Assembly (NCBI RefSeq): GCF_036785885.1
Contig: NC_092326.1
Location: 39,890,287 to 39,954,286 of the forward strand
Direction: 5' to 3'
DNA: 64,000 nucleotides
Source of the DNA: Coffea arabica
Taxonomy: Eukaryota; Streptophyta; Magnoliopsida; Gentianales; Rubiaceae
The first letter of the stretch is position 1. Every line of letters begins with the position of its first letter. The position numbers and the translations under genes were made by a program. Positions 1 to 11,026 of this stretch are shown here, in pieces. The notes beneath the pieces were generated by a model that did no database searches, was not told the origin of the DNA, and was given only the letters and a program-made list of their open reading frames with translations.

Positions 1-56
1 CTTGTAATCAAAATTTATTTTATACGTAGCTATTACATTTCTGAGCCGCCTTGCAG

Positions 57-2856
57 GTCTCAAACATCATCTATCTAGATTCTCCATCAGGGGTTGGGTT
101 TTCATACCCAAATCTTCCAACTGGAGATCTACAAACAGCCTCTGATACTCATGCTTTTCTCCTCAAGGTGCAATTTGATCATTAAGGTTTCATTTCCTTA
201 ATACTTCATTATTTATGTGCAAAGATACAGAATTTGCTTCTGACAAATCATTTACTGGTTGGGCTTGAATGAAATGATCAGTGGCTTGAGCAATATCCAG
301 AGTTTCAAGCAAATCCATTTTATATCAGTGGAGAGTCTTATGCTGGCATTTACGTGCCAACTCTAGCATCCGAAGTGGACGAAGGTATCCTTATATATAT
401 CTAGTAAACAAACGCACGCGTGCGTGCGTGCGCGCACACACAACACACATTCTGCATATGCATATTCGCTTTTGGATGTCAGCTCCCCTTCCCCTTAAAT
501 TAGGTTAGAACAGGTTATATAAATGTTATCGTTGCGACCAAAAAAAAAATTGGCATTGGGGCTTCATCATGAGATGGTTTTCTTTTTCCTTTCTGCAGGA
601 ATCAAAGGTGGTATTAAACCGAAAATCAATTTCAAGGTAGGCCAAAATGGCTCAACATTTTGATGGGCTGTGCTTTAAATATTATCACCGTCTGTGTAGA
701 AAATTAATTCCATTGCAACATATGATACAGGGCTACATGGTAGGAAATGGAGTTTGCGAGTCTAAGTTTGATGGAAACAATGCTTATGTTCCATTTGTAC
801 ATGGGATGGGCCTCATCTCTGAAAGTGTTTTCAAGGCAAGTAATAAAACAAGGTTGACTTAATTAGTATGCCACAATTAATTAATTCCAGCAGTTTTCTT
901 GTCCTTTCTAAACAGTTAATTTCTTGTAAGACATGATTCTTTTATGTATTAGTACATTTTTTGGGCAAAAAAAAAAGGGGAAAGTATAGAAGAAATCACC
1001 TCATTGCTGTGGATTATCAAATCAAGCAACAGATTATCAGCAAAGTCTGAGATGTTAAATTCTCATAGCAATTGCAGGAACCTAATCTTTTTCTTCTTCT
1101 TTCTTTTGGTTTAACTCTTGGCCGGGTGACAGGAAGCTGAAGCTAATTGTAAGGGGGACTACGATAGCGAAGACCTTCCTTGCCAAGCAACAATCTCACA
1201 CATCGACGGCGTGAGACGTCTTTCCCTGCTAAATTATATATGATCTAGCTTTAGAGCACTAAAAAAGATTAAGCTTATACGTGAATTAATTAAGGTGAAT
1301 TAAAAGTTCTTGGCTACCCTAAACATGAATTGATAATTGGTTGTGTGATCATGATGACCAGCTGGTCAGCGGGTTGAACATATATGATATACTGGAACCA
1401 TGCTATCACAACAACAAAATCCCAGAAACAACGTCCACAGACAATACAAGCTTACCAAAGAGCTTTCAAGAACTGGGAAAGACTGACAAGCCTCTGCCGG
1501 TGAGAAAGAGGATGTTTGGTCGTGCATGGCCTTATCGAGCTCCTGTGAGAGATGGGATTGTTCCGTCATGGCCACAACTAACTCAATCACTCCACGCCCG
1601 AGGAGTTTCCGTCCCATGCATAGTGAGTTAATTCACACACACACAGATATATATATAGACACCAAACTCACCTAAAAAATTCCTCCAATGTGTATTTTCT
1701 TCAAAATGATGTGAACAAAAAGATTTCTTGGAAAAACGCAGGATGATGAAGTAGCAACTGCATGGCTGAACAATGAAGCTGTGAGGAAGGCAATTCATGC
1801 TAGTCCGGTACATGCAAACATATATACTACTAGCTAGATTAATAAATATGATCCAATTGTCTTGGATGCTTTTTTTGTTAATCTTGTGAACTGGGACATG
1901 ATTAAATCCTCAGGAGAGTGGGAGTTGGGGGGTATGCAATGCCCTTTCATACAATCATGATGCAGGAAGCATGATCCCCTACCACAAAAATCTTACATCC
2001 GCAGGATACCCTGCTCTCATTTACAGGCAAAAATCACCCTAGTTTTATTGCATTTGATCAATTTCTTCAATAAAAAGTCTGGTGCATTGAGAAAAACAAC
2101 ATGCAAATTTTTTTTGACAGTGGGGATCATGACATGTGCATCCCATTCACTGGAACCCAAGCCTGGACTGCCTCCCTCGGCTATGAAGTTGTGGACCAAT
2201 GGCGACCTTGGCTATCTAACGACCAAGTTGCCGGGTATTAATACCTTCAATTCTTACCATTTTATTAAAATCAAACCCCCTTTTTTTTTTTTTAAGGATT
2301 AGAGATTTTCTTTAATTATTCCTTCTCAAAATAAATTTAATGTTTTTTGTTAATTATTTTGGTTAGTTTAAGTCTAATTGCCTATACAAAAAAAAAGTGG
2401 CTGTTATCATTAATTTGTTTCTTGTGATCTTTCAATTTCTGGTATCTGGTCTTCATGCCACTCCAAAGAGGCCTATAAAGCTGAAATGTATTTACACAAA
2501 AAATTATCATCCAGGGAGGAGGTTTAATGTAGGATTTAAATGCTGAAATCATCCAAAACTAACGAAGACATGTATGTGTTGCCTAGCTATTTCAGGTATT
2601 TACAAGAATATGCCCATAATCTGACTTTTCTCACAGTAAAGGTATAAATTTGTGGATTTTTATTTTGTTTCCCTTTCATTTAATTAAAAAAAGCATAATT
2701 ATAATGCTGATTCAAATTCTTCCAAATTCATATTTCCAACTAATACCATGCACGGATTATCAATTCATGTAGGGGTCTGGACACACTGTACCGGAGTACA
2801 AGCCAAGGGAGTCATTGGACTTCTACAGCCGTTGGTTGCAAGGACAAAAGATTTGA
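57..2856 (+). CDS. Serine carboxypeptidase-like protein (SCPL20 type), copy A, 5' end outside the window
   Basis: Secreted or vacuolar serine carboxypeptidase-like hydrolase (peptidase family S10). Exons by frame and splice sites: 57-167, 282-384, 599-636, 731-835, 1133-1210, 1362-1622, 1742-1807, 1914-2026, 2121-2234, 2596-2641, 2773-2856; together 373 codons ending in TGA, all in frame. They match exons 4-14 of the complete copy downstream, so three 5' exons (start, signal peptide, oxyanion-hole motif) lie left of base 1. Seen directly: the catalytic Ser motif GESYAG in the second visible exon, GDHDM with the catalytic Asp, and [11 protein letters not shown] with the catalytic His. Exon 6 of this list is 15 bases longer than its partner. 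Introns 4 and 8 of this list start with GC instead of GT (836 and 2027). Nothing suggests a pseudogene. S10 relatives include acyltransferases, so the real reaction is not certain. Confidence 0.9.
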
Positions 2857-3674
2857 TGTGCCCATCAACATGGGGTTTTTGATTGTATGGAAAATCATGA
2901 TGGATCTCTTCTCTGGAACATCAATTGTTGCAATAGCCCAAAAAAAAAAAAAAAAAGAAGAAGAAAAATGATGTAGAAAATTCATTTGTGTCCAGAGAAA
3001 AAGAAAAAGAAAAAGAAATTGTAGAAATGAAATGTATGTATACCAAATGAAAAATGAGAAAAGATATCATGACCAAATTAAGAAATCCTTCTTGTTCCAT
3101 CCATTAATTGTTCTTGGCTTTTTTGTTCCTTCTGCAGTGCATTTCTGACCCCTTGAATACCTTTTTTTTTTTTTAATTTTGCGGGTAACAATAGCATTAT
3201 TGATTACTAAACAAAAAAATATATATATGTGAATTGGATAATGAAAGAATGAATAATAAAATTTAAAAAAAAAACTCAAACATTATGAACACAAATGAAT
3301 GCACAAGGAATTCTTTGCTAGAATTTGAAAGAAAAAAACTAAGAAATCTTCTTTCTTGAGGGTGTTTGTTTTATGAGTTCACCTATAAACAATGACCGTA
3401 AAATCACAACATGATAAATATAAATATGAAAATGTCTAAAATGACTATTTGTCATGATACTAGAAGTCTATTTTTTTAAGTAGGTGAAAAATGGTAGAGC
3501 ATTATAGATAGGCCAGTTATTTCGGGCTGGACAGGCCCGCATTGTTGGGCTACAAGCAAGTTCTGGGATTTGCTACGGATCGGGTTGCCGACATTACTTG
3601 AATGAGGGAAAGCGGTAGATTTGGAGACAAATTAAATTAGGCTTATGCTCGCTCGGATTGGGATCCTTTTTTGT

Positions 3675-4745
3675 TACGTCTCTCCAATCACGTATTGTAT
3701 TCTTAATATTTGGCTTAATTATATACTAGAAGTTATATTCTTAAATTTTGGAAAAATTTTATTTTTTCCTATGATTCATTTTTTTCTTTATTTATAACAA
3801 ATTTCAATCGACATATTTTGATTTCCTACCTTTTTTATTCTTTTTTTTTTTTTAACAATTGATTTCCTTCCTTTTTCACTTCCTTATTTATGGCAACATT
3901 TAATCAATTTACTAATTTTTGCCTTATATACGTTTGTGTTAATTATGCCTTACTAAATCTCTAGCTACCATCACATTTTGTTTACTTCTCTCCAATCACA
4001 TTTTATACTCTTATTATTTGGCTTGATCATATGTTACTTATCGTTACTATATTTAGACAAATTTTAATTTTTCTATAATTGATTACTTCTTTATCTATAA
4101 CAAATTTCGATCGACATATTGATTTTCTACTTTATACTATATGTTTTCCTTGATTTTTTTAAATTTATCTAGAAATCCATAGTTTTGAACGCTGTTAAAT
4201 TCTTGTTTTGATAGGTTATTAAGTTGGATGCTTCGAACTTCTACCAAGTAGATTAACTATCTTTTCACTACGTGAATATATATTTAATGTTTTTGTTCTA
4301 CCAAGGTGTTTTTTTTTTTCTTTTCCTTTTCTGGAAACAATCAATTTGCTTCCTTGTTTATATAGCAACTTTTGATTAATTTATTAGTTTACACCTTATA
4401 CACATTTATATTAATTATGCCGTACTAAATCTTTTTATCAATCAATTTATAGTTTTCCTTTTTTTTTTGGTTATTTCTCTCCAATAACGTTTTATATTCT
4501 TAATATTTGACTTGATTACAAATTAGAAGTTACTATTTCTAAAATTTGGACAGTTTTTTTTTCTATAATTTATTACTTCCTTATGTACAACAAAATTCAA
4601 TCAACCAGTTGATTTTCTACTTTTTTAATTCTTTTTTCTTTTTTGGTAACAATTAATTCCCTTCTGTTTTTCACTTACTTACTTATGGCAATTATTAATC
4701 AATTGACTAATTTCACTTTATATAGATTTGCGTTTATTATGCCTT
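3675..4745. repeat. Diverged tandem array of an AT-rich repeat, also present in SCPL copy B intron 7
   Basis: Recognisable blocks recur in the same order near 3,675-3,965, 3,978-4,150, 4,310-4,460 and 4,470-4,745: a block around ctctccaatcacgt, a block with tataacaaatttcaatc, a block with ttatggcaac and a block with ttaattatgcctta. The last two blocks also occur at about 7,225-7,380 inside intron 7 of the second SCPL gene. The units are far from identical, so the array is old. I cannot assign it to a known transposon family. Confidence 0.6.
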
Positions 4746-4813
4746 GGACAATTTTCATTCTATAATCGTTCTGCATTCCATATTAGTTTTTGAGTATTTC
4801 TAATGAGATGGAT

Positions 4814-4976
4814 GCCAATTAGGCACTCCTTAATGTATCTAATTAAATTTTACCTAATCTATTATGTGTATATAGGCACTAACAATTATTGCCCTTCTTT
4901 GTATTTATACACTTTTCCTAATTAATCTTACTTTTCAAAAAATCTAATAGGTATAACTTAATGAGTGCCCATTAGA
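4814..4976. mobile_element. Possible small MITE with imperfect terminal inverted repeats
   Basis: The left end (GCCAATTAGGCACTCCTTAA) and the reverse complement of the right end (starting CTGTCTAATGGGCACTC) match imperfectly over about 40 bases. The centre is AT-rich and non-coding. I could not define a target-site duplication, so the superfamily is open. Confidence 0.4.
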
Positions 4977-5424
4977 CAGACATTTAAATTTTAGATTATG
5001 ATCCATTTAAGTCGTACAATTAGTTGCACCTTTTTTTTTCTTTGAAATTTCTCCATTATTTGTAAACCTTTTTTTTTCTTTGAAATTTCTCCATTATTTG
5101 TTATGTTTTCTCCTTTGGAATCCAATTTAGTAAGAACTTATTACAGATAAAAGCTCGTTTTGATGTAAGCACAAATTTGGAAAATTTCTTGATTTTATTT
5201 TAATAATTTTTTCACATAAATGAAACAATTGCCTCCCAAATTAATTTCCTTTTTAAATTTTTTATTTGAGTAAAATAAAACTTCCTCTATCTATTAGGTT
5301 CTTTTTCAATATCTAATTGGAAAATTCAGAATCAATTAACCCTTTTTTTTTTAACACTAGTTCCCCCTTGCATGTTTTTCACTATCTAACTAGTTTTCTT
5401 TGTGTTCTTAAAACCTTGCCATAT

Positions 5425-5433
5425 TATATATAC
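5425..5433 (+). promoter_or_regulatory. Putative TATA box of SCPL copy B
   Basis: TATATATAC lies 56 bases upstream of the ATG at 5,489, which would give a very short 5' leader of about 30 bases. The call rests on position and motif only; AT-rich surroundings make chance matches likely. Confidence 0.35.
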
Positions 5434-5488
5434 ACTGGTGTGTCGTTCTCTTTCTCCGAGCAAGAAACATATTATCTTCTTGTTGGCC

Positions 5489-5651
5489 ATGGCGTTCTCT
5501 AGATATTTCCCCTTCAGCATATCAGTCAGTATCTTGCTTCTGCTATCTAGTCATGTTGAAGCAGCCCCGAACGCTGCTCTAGTCACAAGCCTCCCTGGAT
5601 TTAATGGCGCTTTCCCATCAAAACATTACTCAGGGTTTGTTCTTTGAACTA

Positions 5652-5718
<67 letters not shown>

Positions 5719-7175
5719 CATTTCTGTCTGAATTGCAAACATTTCATATTCCCATTCTTGTGATAATGACGCCCAAAATTGATATGTGTAAAGGTATGTG
5801 ACCATCGATTCGAATCCTCAGAAGAACCTCTTTTACTACTTTGTAGTATCAGAAGGAAATCCATCAGAGGACCCTCTTGTCTTATGGCTCAACGGCGGAC
5901 CTGGTTGCTCTGGCTTTGATGGATTTGTCTACGAACATGGTATTCTTTTTTCTAACCATTACCAAATTTTCAGTCTGACTTGATGAAACAGAGAGACAGT
6001 GGGGTGTCTGGTTTTTCCATGCACTCGCGCTTGTACTAACTAAATCGATATGATGATCATTTGAGTTAATTCCTTGCAGGACCATTCAATTTTGAAGCAC
6101 CAAAGAGTCAAGGGGAGTTGCCCATTTTGCATCTCAATCCATATAGTTGGTCTAAGGTGTGATTTGATTTCACCATCCAATCAGGGGCTTTTTTTCTTTC
6201 TTTCTTTCTGGGTAAACTCAAAATCTTGTAACTAAAGTTTTTCTGAGCCCTGCCGCAGGTCTCAAACATCATCTATCTAGATTCTCCATCAGGGGTTGGG
6301 TTTTCATACCCAAATCTTACCACTGGAGATTTTCAAACAGCCTCTGATACTCATGCTTTTCTCCTCGAGGTACAATTTGAACACATAGATTCCATTTCCT
6401 TGAGACTTCATTACTTGGGTACGCACCAAGATATAAATTTTCTTCCAACAAATTAATTAGTTCCTGTACTCGAATGAAATGATCAGTGGCTTGAGCAATA
6501 TCCAGAGTTTCAAGCAAATCCATTTTATATGAGTGGGGAGTCTTATGCTGGTGTTTATATACCAACTCTTGCAACTGAAGTGGACAAAGGTACCCTCAAA
6601 TGTATATGTCCATCACACACATAAAACACACACACTTGTATTGTATCTGTGCTTATTGGCTTTGGGAATGTGTCACACTTTTCTTTTGTGCAGGAATAAA
6701 AGCTGGTGTTACACCGAGAATCAATTTCAAGGTATAGGCCATATTGGTACACAAAATTTTGATGGGCTGTGCTTTAATGAATTGATCATCATTTGTGTAA
6801 TAATTAAATTGATTCCATTCCCATCTGACTGATACAGGGTTATCTGGTAGGAAATGGAGTTTGTGATCCTAAATTTGATGTGAACAATGGTTATGTTGCA
6901 TTTGTACATGGAATGGGCCTCATCCCTGACAGTCTTTTCAAGGCAAGTAATAAATTAAAACTAGGTGGAAATATCAAATATGAAACTAGTAGGACTATTT
7001 TAGTGCCAACATTAATTCCGAAAGTTTTCCTTTCCTTACAATAACATTCAATTTTTTTTTCTATTATTATTATAAAATAATATTTAGTTCTCTATATGAT
7101 AAGGTTGATGTGTTGAACGTATCCATATTTTGTCAAGTGAACTATCTTTTTTTTTTTTTTCACTACATGGACTTC

Positions 7176-7228
<53 letters not shown>

Positions 7229-9662
7229 AAATTTTTTTTTGGTAATAATTAATTCTCTTCCTATCTCACTTCCGTATTTATAGTAACTTTCAATCAATTT
7301 ATTGATTTACACCTTATATATTTTCGTATCAATTATGCCTTGCTAAATCTTTTTATCAATCGAGTTATAGTTTTCCATTTTTAAAATCTTTCAACAAATT
7401 ATGTGCAATTCCATTCAAACTGGTTTAAATTACAACTAACACCCAGATTATCAACACAGTCTGAGATATTAAATTCTCATAGCAATTGCAGGAAGCTAAA
7501 GCTGTTTTTTTTTTTTTTCCCCCTTGGGCACAGGAAGCTGAAGCTGCTTGCAAGGGGGACTACGATCACCAAGACCCTCCTTGCAAAGAAAAAGTCTCAC
7601 AAATCGACAACGTGAGATGTCTTTCCCTACTTATAATAATCATCTTTTAGATCATTAAAAGAGATTAAGCTAATACATCAAATAACTGGAGGATGATTGA
7701 TTAATGACAAAAAATTAAACTTCCCTAAAGTTAACCATTTATCAAATTTGATGATTCATTGATTATATAAAAAAAAGGCTATCATTGATTAAGTTAAATT
7801 AAAGCTCTTGACCACCCTAAACTTGAATTGATTGGTTGTGTGATCATGATCAGCTGGTGAGCGGGTTGAACGTATATGACATACTGGAACCATGCTATCA
7901 CCAAACAACGTCCACAAAGAACACAAGCTTGCCAAAAAGCTTTCAAGAATTGGGAAAAACTGATAAGCCTCTGCCGGTGAGAAAGAGGATGTTTGGTCGT
8001 GCATGGCCTTATCGAGCTCCTGTGAGAGATGGGACTGTTCCATCATGGCCACAATTAACTCAATCTCTTCAAGCCCAAGGAATTTCCGTTCCATGCACGG
8101 TTGAGTTTAATTACCTCAAAACTTCCTTGAATGTTCATACATGTCCTTTTGATTATGTTTAGATTACGTACGGTGAAAGAAATTAAGCAGTACATGGGAT
8201 TTCTTGATCGAAGTACAGAATGATGAAGTAGCAACGGCATGGCTGAACACTGAAGCAGTGAGGAAGGCCATTCATGCTAGCCCGGTACGTACAAATACAT
8301 GGCTAGCTGCTAGATTACATCTGATCAAACTGTCTTTGATATTTTTATTTTGTACAAGTCTCGAGCGGTAATTAAATAGATGGTTTTTGTTACTCTTCTG
8401 ATGATATACATGATTAAATCCTCAGGAGAGTGGAAGTTGGAGCCTGCGCAATTACCTTGCATATAATCATGACGCAGGAAGCATGATTCCCTACCACAAA
8501 AATCTTACATCTGCTGGATACCCTGCTCTCATTTATAGGTAAAAATTTAAAGCCTATTAATTTGCACACATGCTGAACTTGAATGGGCGGTATATCTTGT
8601 CACAAAAAATTGTAGACCCCTTGATTTGTGTATTTCCGGACGAAACTGGATTATTTTCCAAGAATAAAGAAAGTAATTTAAGAACTTAATAGTTAGTAAG
8701 ACCATAAATAAAAGTTTGGGCATATAATATCTATGCCAAAAAAAAAAAAAGAAAGAAACTATGCCAAACCCTTTTCCAAGTTATCTTTTTCCATTTCAAA
8801 ATTTCTAGATTTGAAAGTCTTTTGTACTGACAAAACTTGTATATTATTCACAGTGGGGATCATGATATGTGTATCCCATTCACTGCTACTGAAGCATGGA
8901 CTGCCTCCCTTGGGTATCCAGTCGTGGACCAGTGGAGGCCTTGGCTATCTAACGATCAGGTTGCTGGGTACGCTTCAAAATTCTTACCATTTGTTTATGA
9001 TTGATTTGGTTTTGAGAGAGAATTCATCTTTCATTGTTCCAATTGAATCTTGGGAAACTGTTGGTGAAGATCTATCTTCTGCGTTTAAATACAATTCAAC
9101 AATAAATCAATAGGTTATAAACTAACCTTTTTGTTTCAACTGATTATCTTCATTCCTTCTCAAGATAAATTGATAACATGTGTTAACTTTCCAAAGACAT
9201 TTGGTTACTTGATGCTTATACGAAGGACCTTAAAAGCAAATGTAATTTCAAAACAATTATCCTCTAGAGAGGTTCAATCATCAATGTAGGATATGGCAGG
9301 AGTCAATTTTATTGACTGGCAAAACAGGTTTCTGCCATGGTTTGTCACAAATTTTTGCCTTGTCATTTGATGAGGAAAGTAAATTTACAAAGAGGATGTG
9401 GTGCCTATTGCAGGTATCTAGTAGAATATGCCCATAATCTTACTTTTCTCACAGTAAAGGTATGAATCTGTGGACTTTATGTTTTTCTGTATTATTTGCA
9501 AAGCAATAAACATAGGAATTCTTACTCAAAATCGCCATTTTTTGTGTTTTTGTTACCACGGATTATCAATTCATGCAGGGGTCTGGACACACTGTACCGG
9601 AGTACAAGCCACAGGAGGCATTGAACTTCTACACCCGTTGGCTGCAAGGACAAAAGATATGA
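5489..9662 (+). CDS. SCPL20: Serine carboxypeptidase-like protein (SCPL20 type), copy B, complete
   Basis: Full-length S10 peptidase. Exons: 5489-5634, 5794-5939, 6080-6156, 6259-6369, 6487-6589, 6694-6731, 6838-6942, 7534-7611, 7854-8099, 8219-8284, 8426-8538, 8854-8967, 9414-9459, 9579-9662; 490 residues, the usual family length. The start is the ATG opening [10 protein letters not shown]; a hydrophobic signal peptide (about residues 10-26) follows, ending near HVEAA, so the product enters the secretory path. Motifs in order: [16 protein letters not shown], the oxyanion-hole NGGPGC, catalytic Ser in SGESYAG, the conserved [10 protein letters not shown] block, catalytic Asp region SGDHDM, catalytic His in GSGHTVPEY. 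Intron 7 begins with GC (6943) and holds a TA microsatellite and AT-rich repeat; it also carries a decoy acceptor at about 7,488 that mimics the true exon start. Closely similar to copy A, even in intron ends, hence a tandem duplicate. The symbol reflects resemblance to Arabidopsis SCPL20 recalled from memory. Confidence 0.92.
5656..5714. repeat. TA microsatellite in SCPL copy B intron 1
   Basis: About 29 perfect TA/AT dinucleotide units lie inside the first intron. Confidence 0.95.
7180..7225. repeat. TA microsatellite in SCPL copy B intron 7
   Basis: About 23 TA units, immediately upstream of an AT-rich segment shared with the intergenic array at 3.7-4.7 kb. Confidence 0.95.
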
Positions 9663-10774
9663 TGGGTTATCAACATCAACAAGGGGTTTGATTACAGGGA
9701 GTTGATTTTCGGGAAGCTGTGACTATTCTTTGTTTTCTTCCTTCTGCAATGCATTTCTGACTTCTTAAATATTTTGGTAACTATAGCATTGATTACTAAA
9801 CCAAAAGAGTCCACCTATAAAAAGCGATTGAAAATCACGACATTTTTAAACATAGACAGAAGCACGGAAATTCATAATATCAAGGAAGTGAGTCATCTTT
9901 TAGTCTGTTTCTGTCGCTCAAACTCGTATGTCGCTTAGTATACGATTTTTCGACAAAAAAATATGTGATTTTCCACTAATTGCATTATTAATGGTAAAAG
10001 AAGTATAAGATCCTGTTCATCAAGGTGCTTCAAGTGAAAATGTTTAGAGTAAATTAATACTACTGTCCTAATAAAATTTTGGCTGCAGATCAAACTTACG
10101 AAAATCCATGCAGAAAATACCTCTACATTTTTTTTTCTTTTCTATTTCTACTAATCATTTTGACGGATAAGAGTAATTAAGAAGCACTAATGAGAAAAAA
10201 AAAGGGGTAATTACCTAGAATTCTAAAACCAGGAAACTTTAAAAGAAGTACTCCCACCATCCCATTTTACTAGTCTTGATTTCTATTTTGTGTTATCCCA
10301 AATTATTTGTCATGGTCTTAAAAGGGAAATGAAAAAAGACCAACCTCCATTTATTTAATTTTAACCCTTCATTCAATTTTTAAAAAGAGCATTGGTTTCT
10401 GGCGACAAATGATCAAGGGATGGCGACAAATGATCAGACGTCCCCATTGGTTTCTGGCCAAAACTGGGCATATCTTAGAATAGATAGCAAAGGTCCCTTC
10501 TCTCTTCTCTTCCACATCTCTTTCCCACATATCACTATAGCACGACGAGAGGGACTTCAATCCCTCCCTTTATGACAATGAATGCAAGTAATCGTAACCA
10601 CGAGAGGGAGAGGGAGAGGGAGAGAGATGACAAGTAAACAAAAATCTGCAACTTGAATTGAATTAAAGCTTCCATTACCACAATTATTCCCAACATGACA
10701 GTAGTGTAAAAAACATCACACAAACTTTTAAGGAACAGGGAGAGTTGGATTCTACAAAATTCCAATCCTTCCCA

Positions 10775-10814
<40 letters not shown>

Positions 10815-11026
10815 TGACTCCCGAGCTCCCTAATATAGCCGGGTCCACCTCTCCGGTAGAGAACAAATATGAATGGCCCTATTTTTTTTTTTTCCCTTCT
10901 TTTCTCTACAAAGAGAAAAGAAACCATAAATGAAACTAAACAGAGAGATCAAAATGAGACAAGTACTGTAAAATGGAAAAAAAAAATAAATAAATCAATT
11001 CAGACTATAGGCTTTTTACCCTTTTC
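9663..11026. other. Convergent intergenic region between SCPL copy B and the PP2C gene
   Basis: The two genes converge here, so this stretch should hold both 3' UTRs. A segment near 10,245-10,315 (ending ccaaattatttgtcatgg) resembles one end of a common plant MITE, but I see no partner end. Purine-rich GA tracts lie at about 10,600-10,627 and 10,781-10,809; the latter is in or near the PP2C 3' UTR. No coding exon is supported. Confidence 0.6.
10781..10809. repeat. GA microsatellite downstream of PP2C
   Basis: About 14 AG units. Read on the minus strand this is a CT repeat within the probable 3' UTR of the phosphatase gene. Confidence 0.9.

Larger units (their letters stand above)
2857..5424. 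other. Intergenic region between the two SCPL genes, AT-rich repeats only
   Basis: No open frame with family resemblance is visible. The first about 100 bases are probably the 3' UTR of copy A; an A-run with GAA repeats follows near 2940. From about 3,675 onward the DNA is a set of diverged AT-rich repeat units described separately. A short direct duplication of about 44 bases sits near 5,030-5,100, with the words ctttgaaatttctccattat repeated. Confidence 0.7.
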
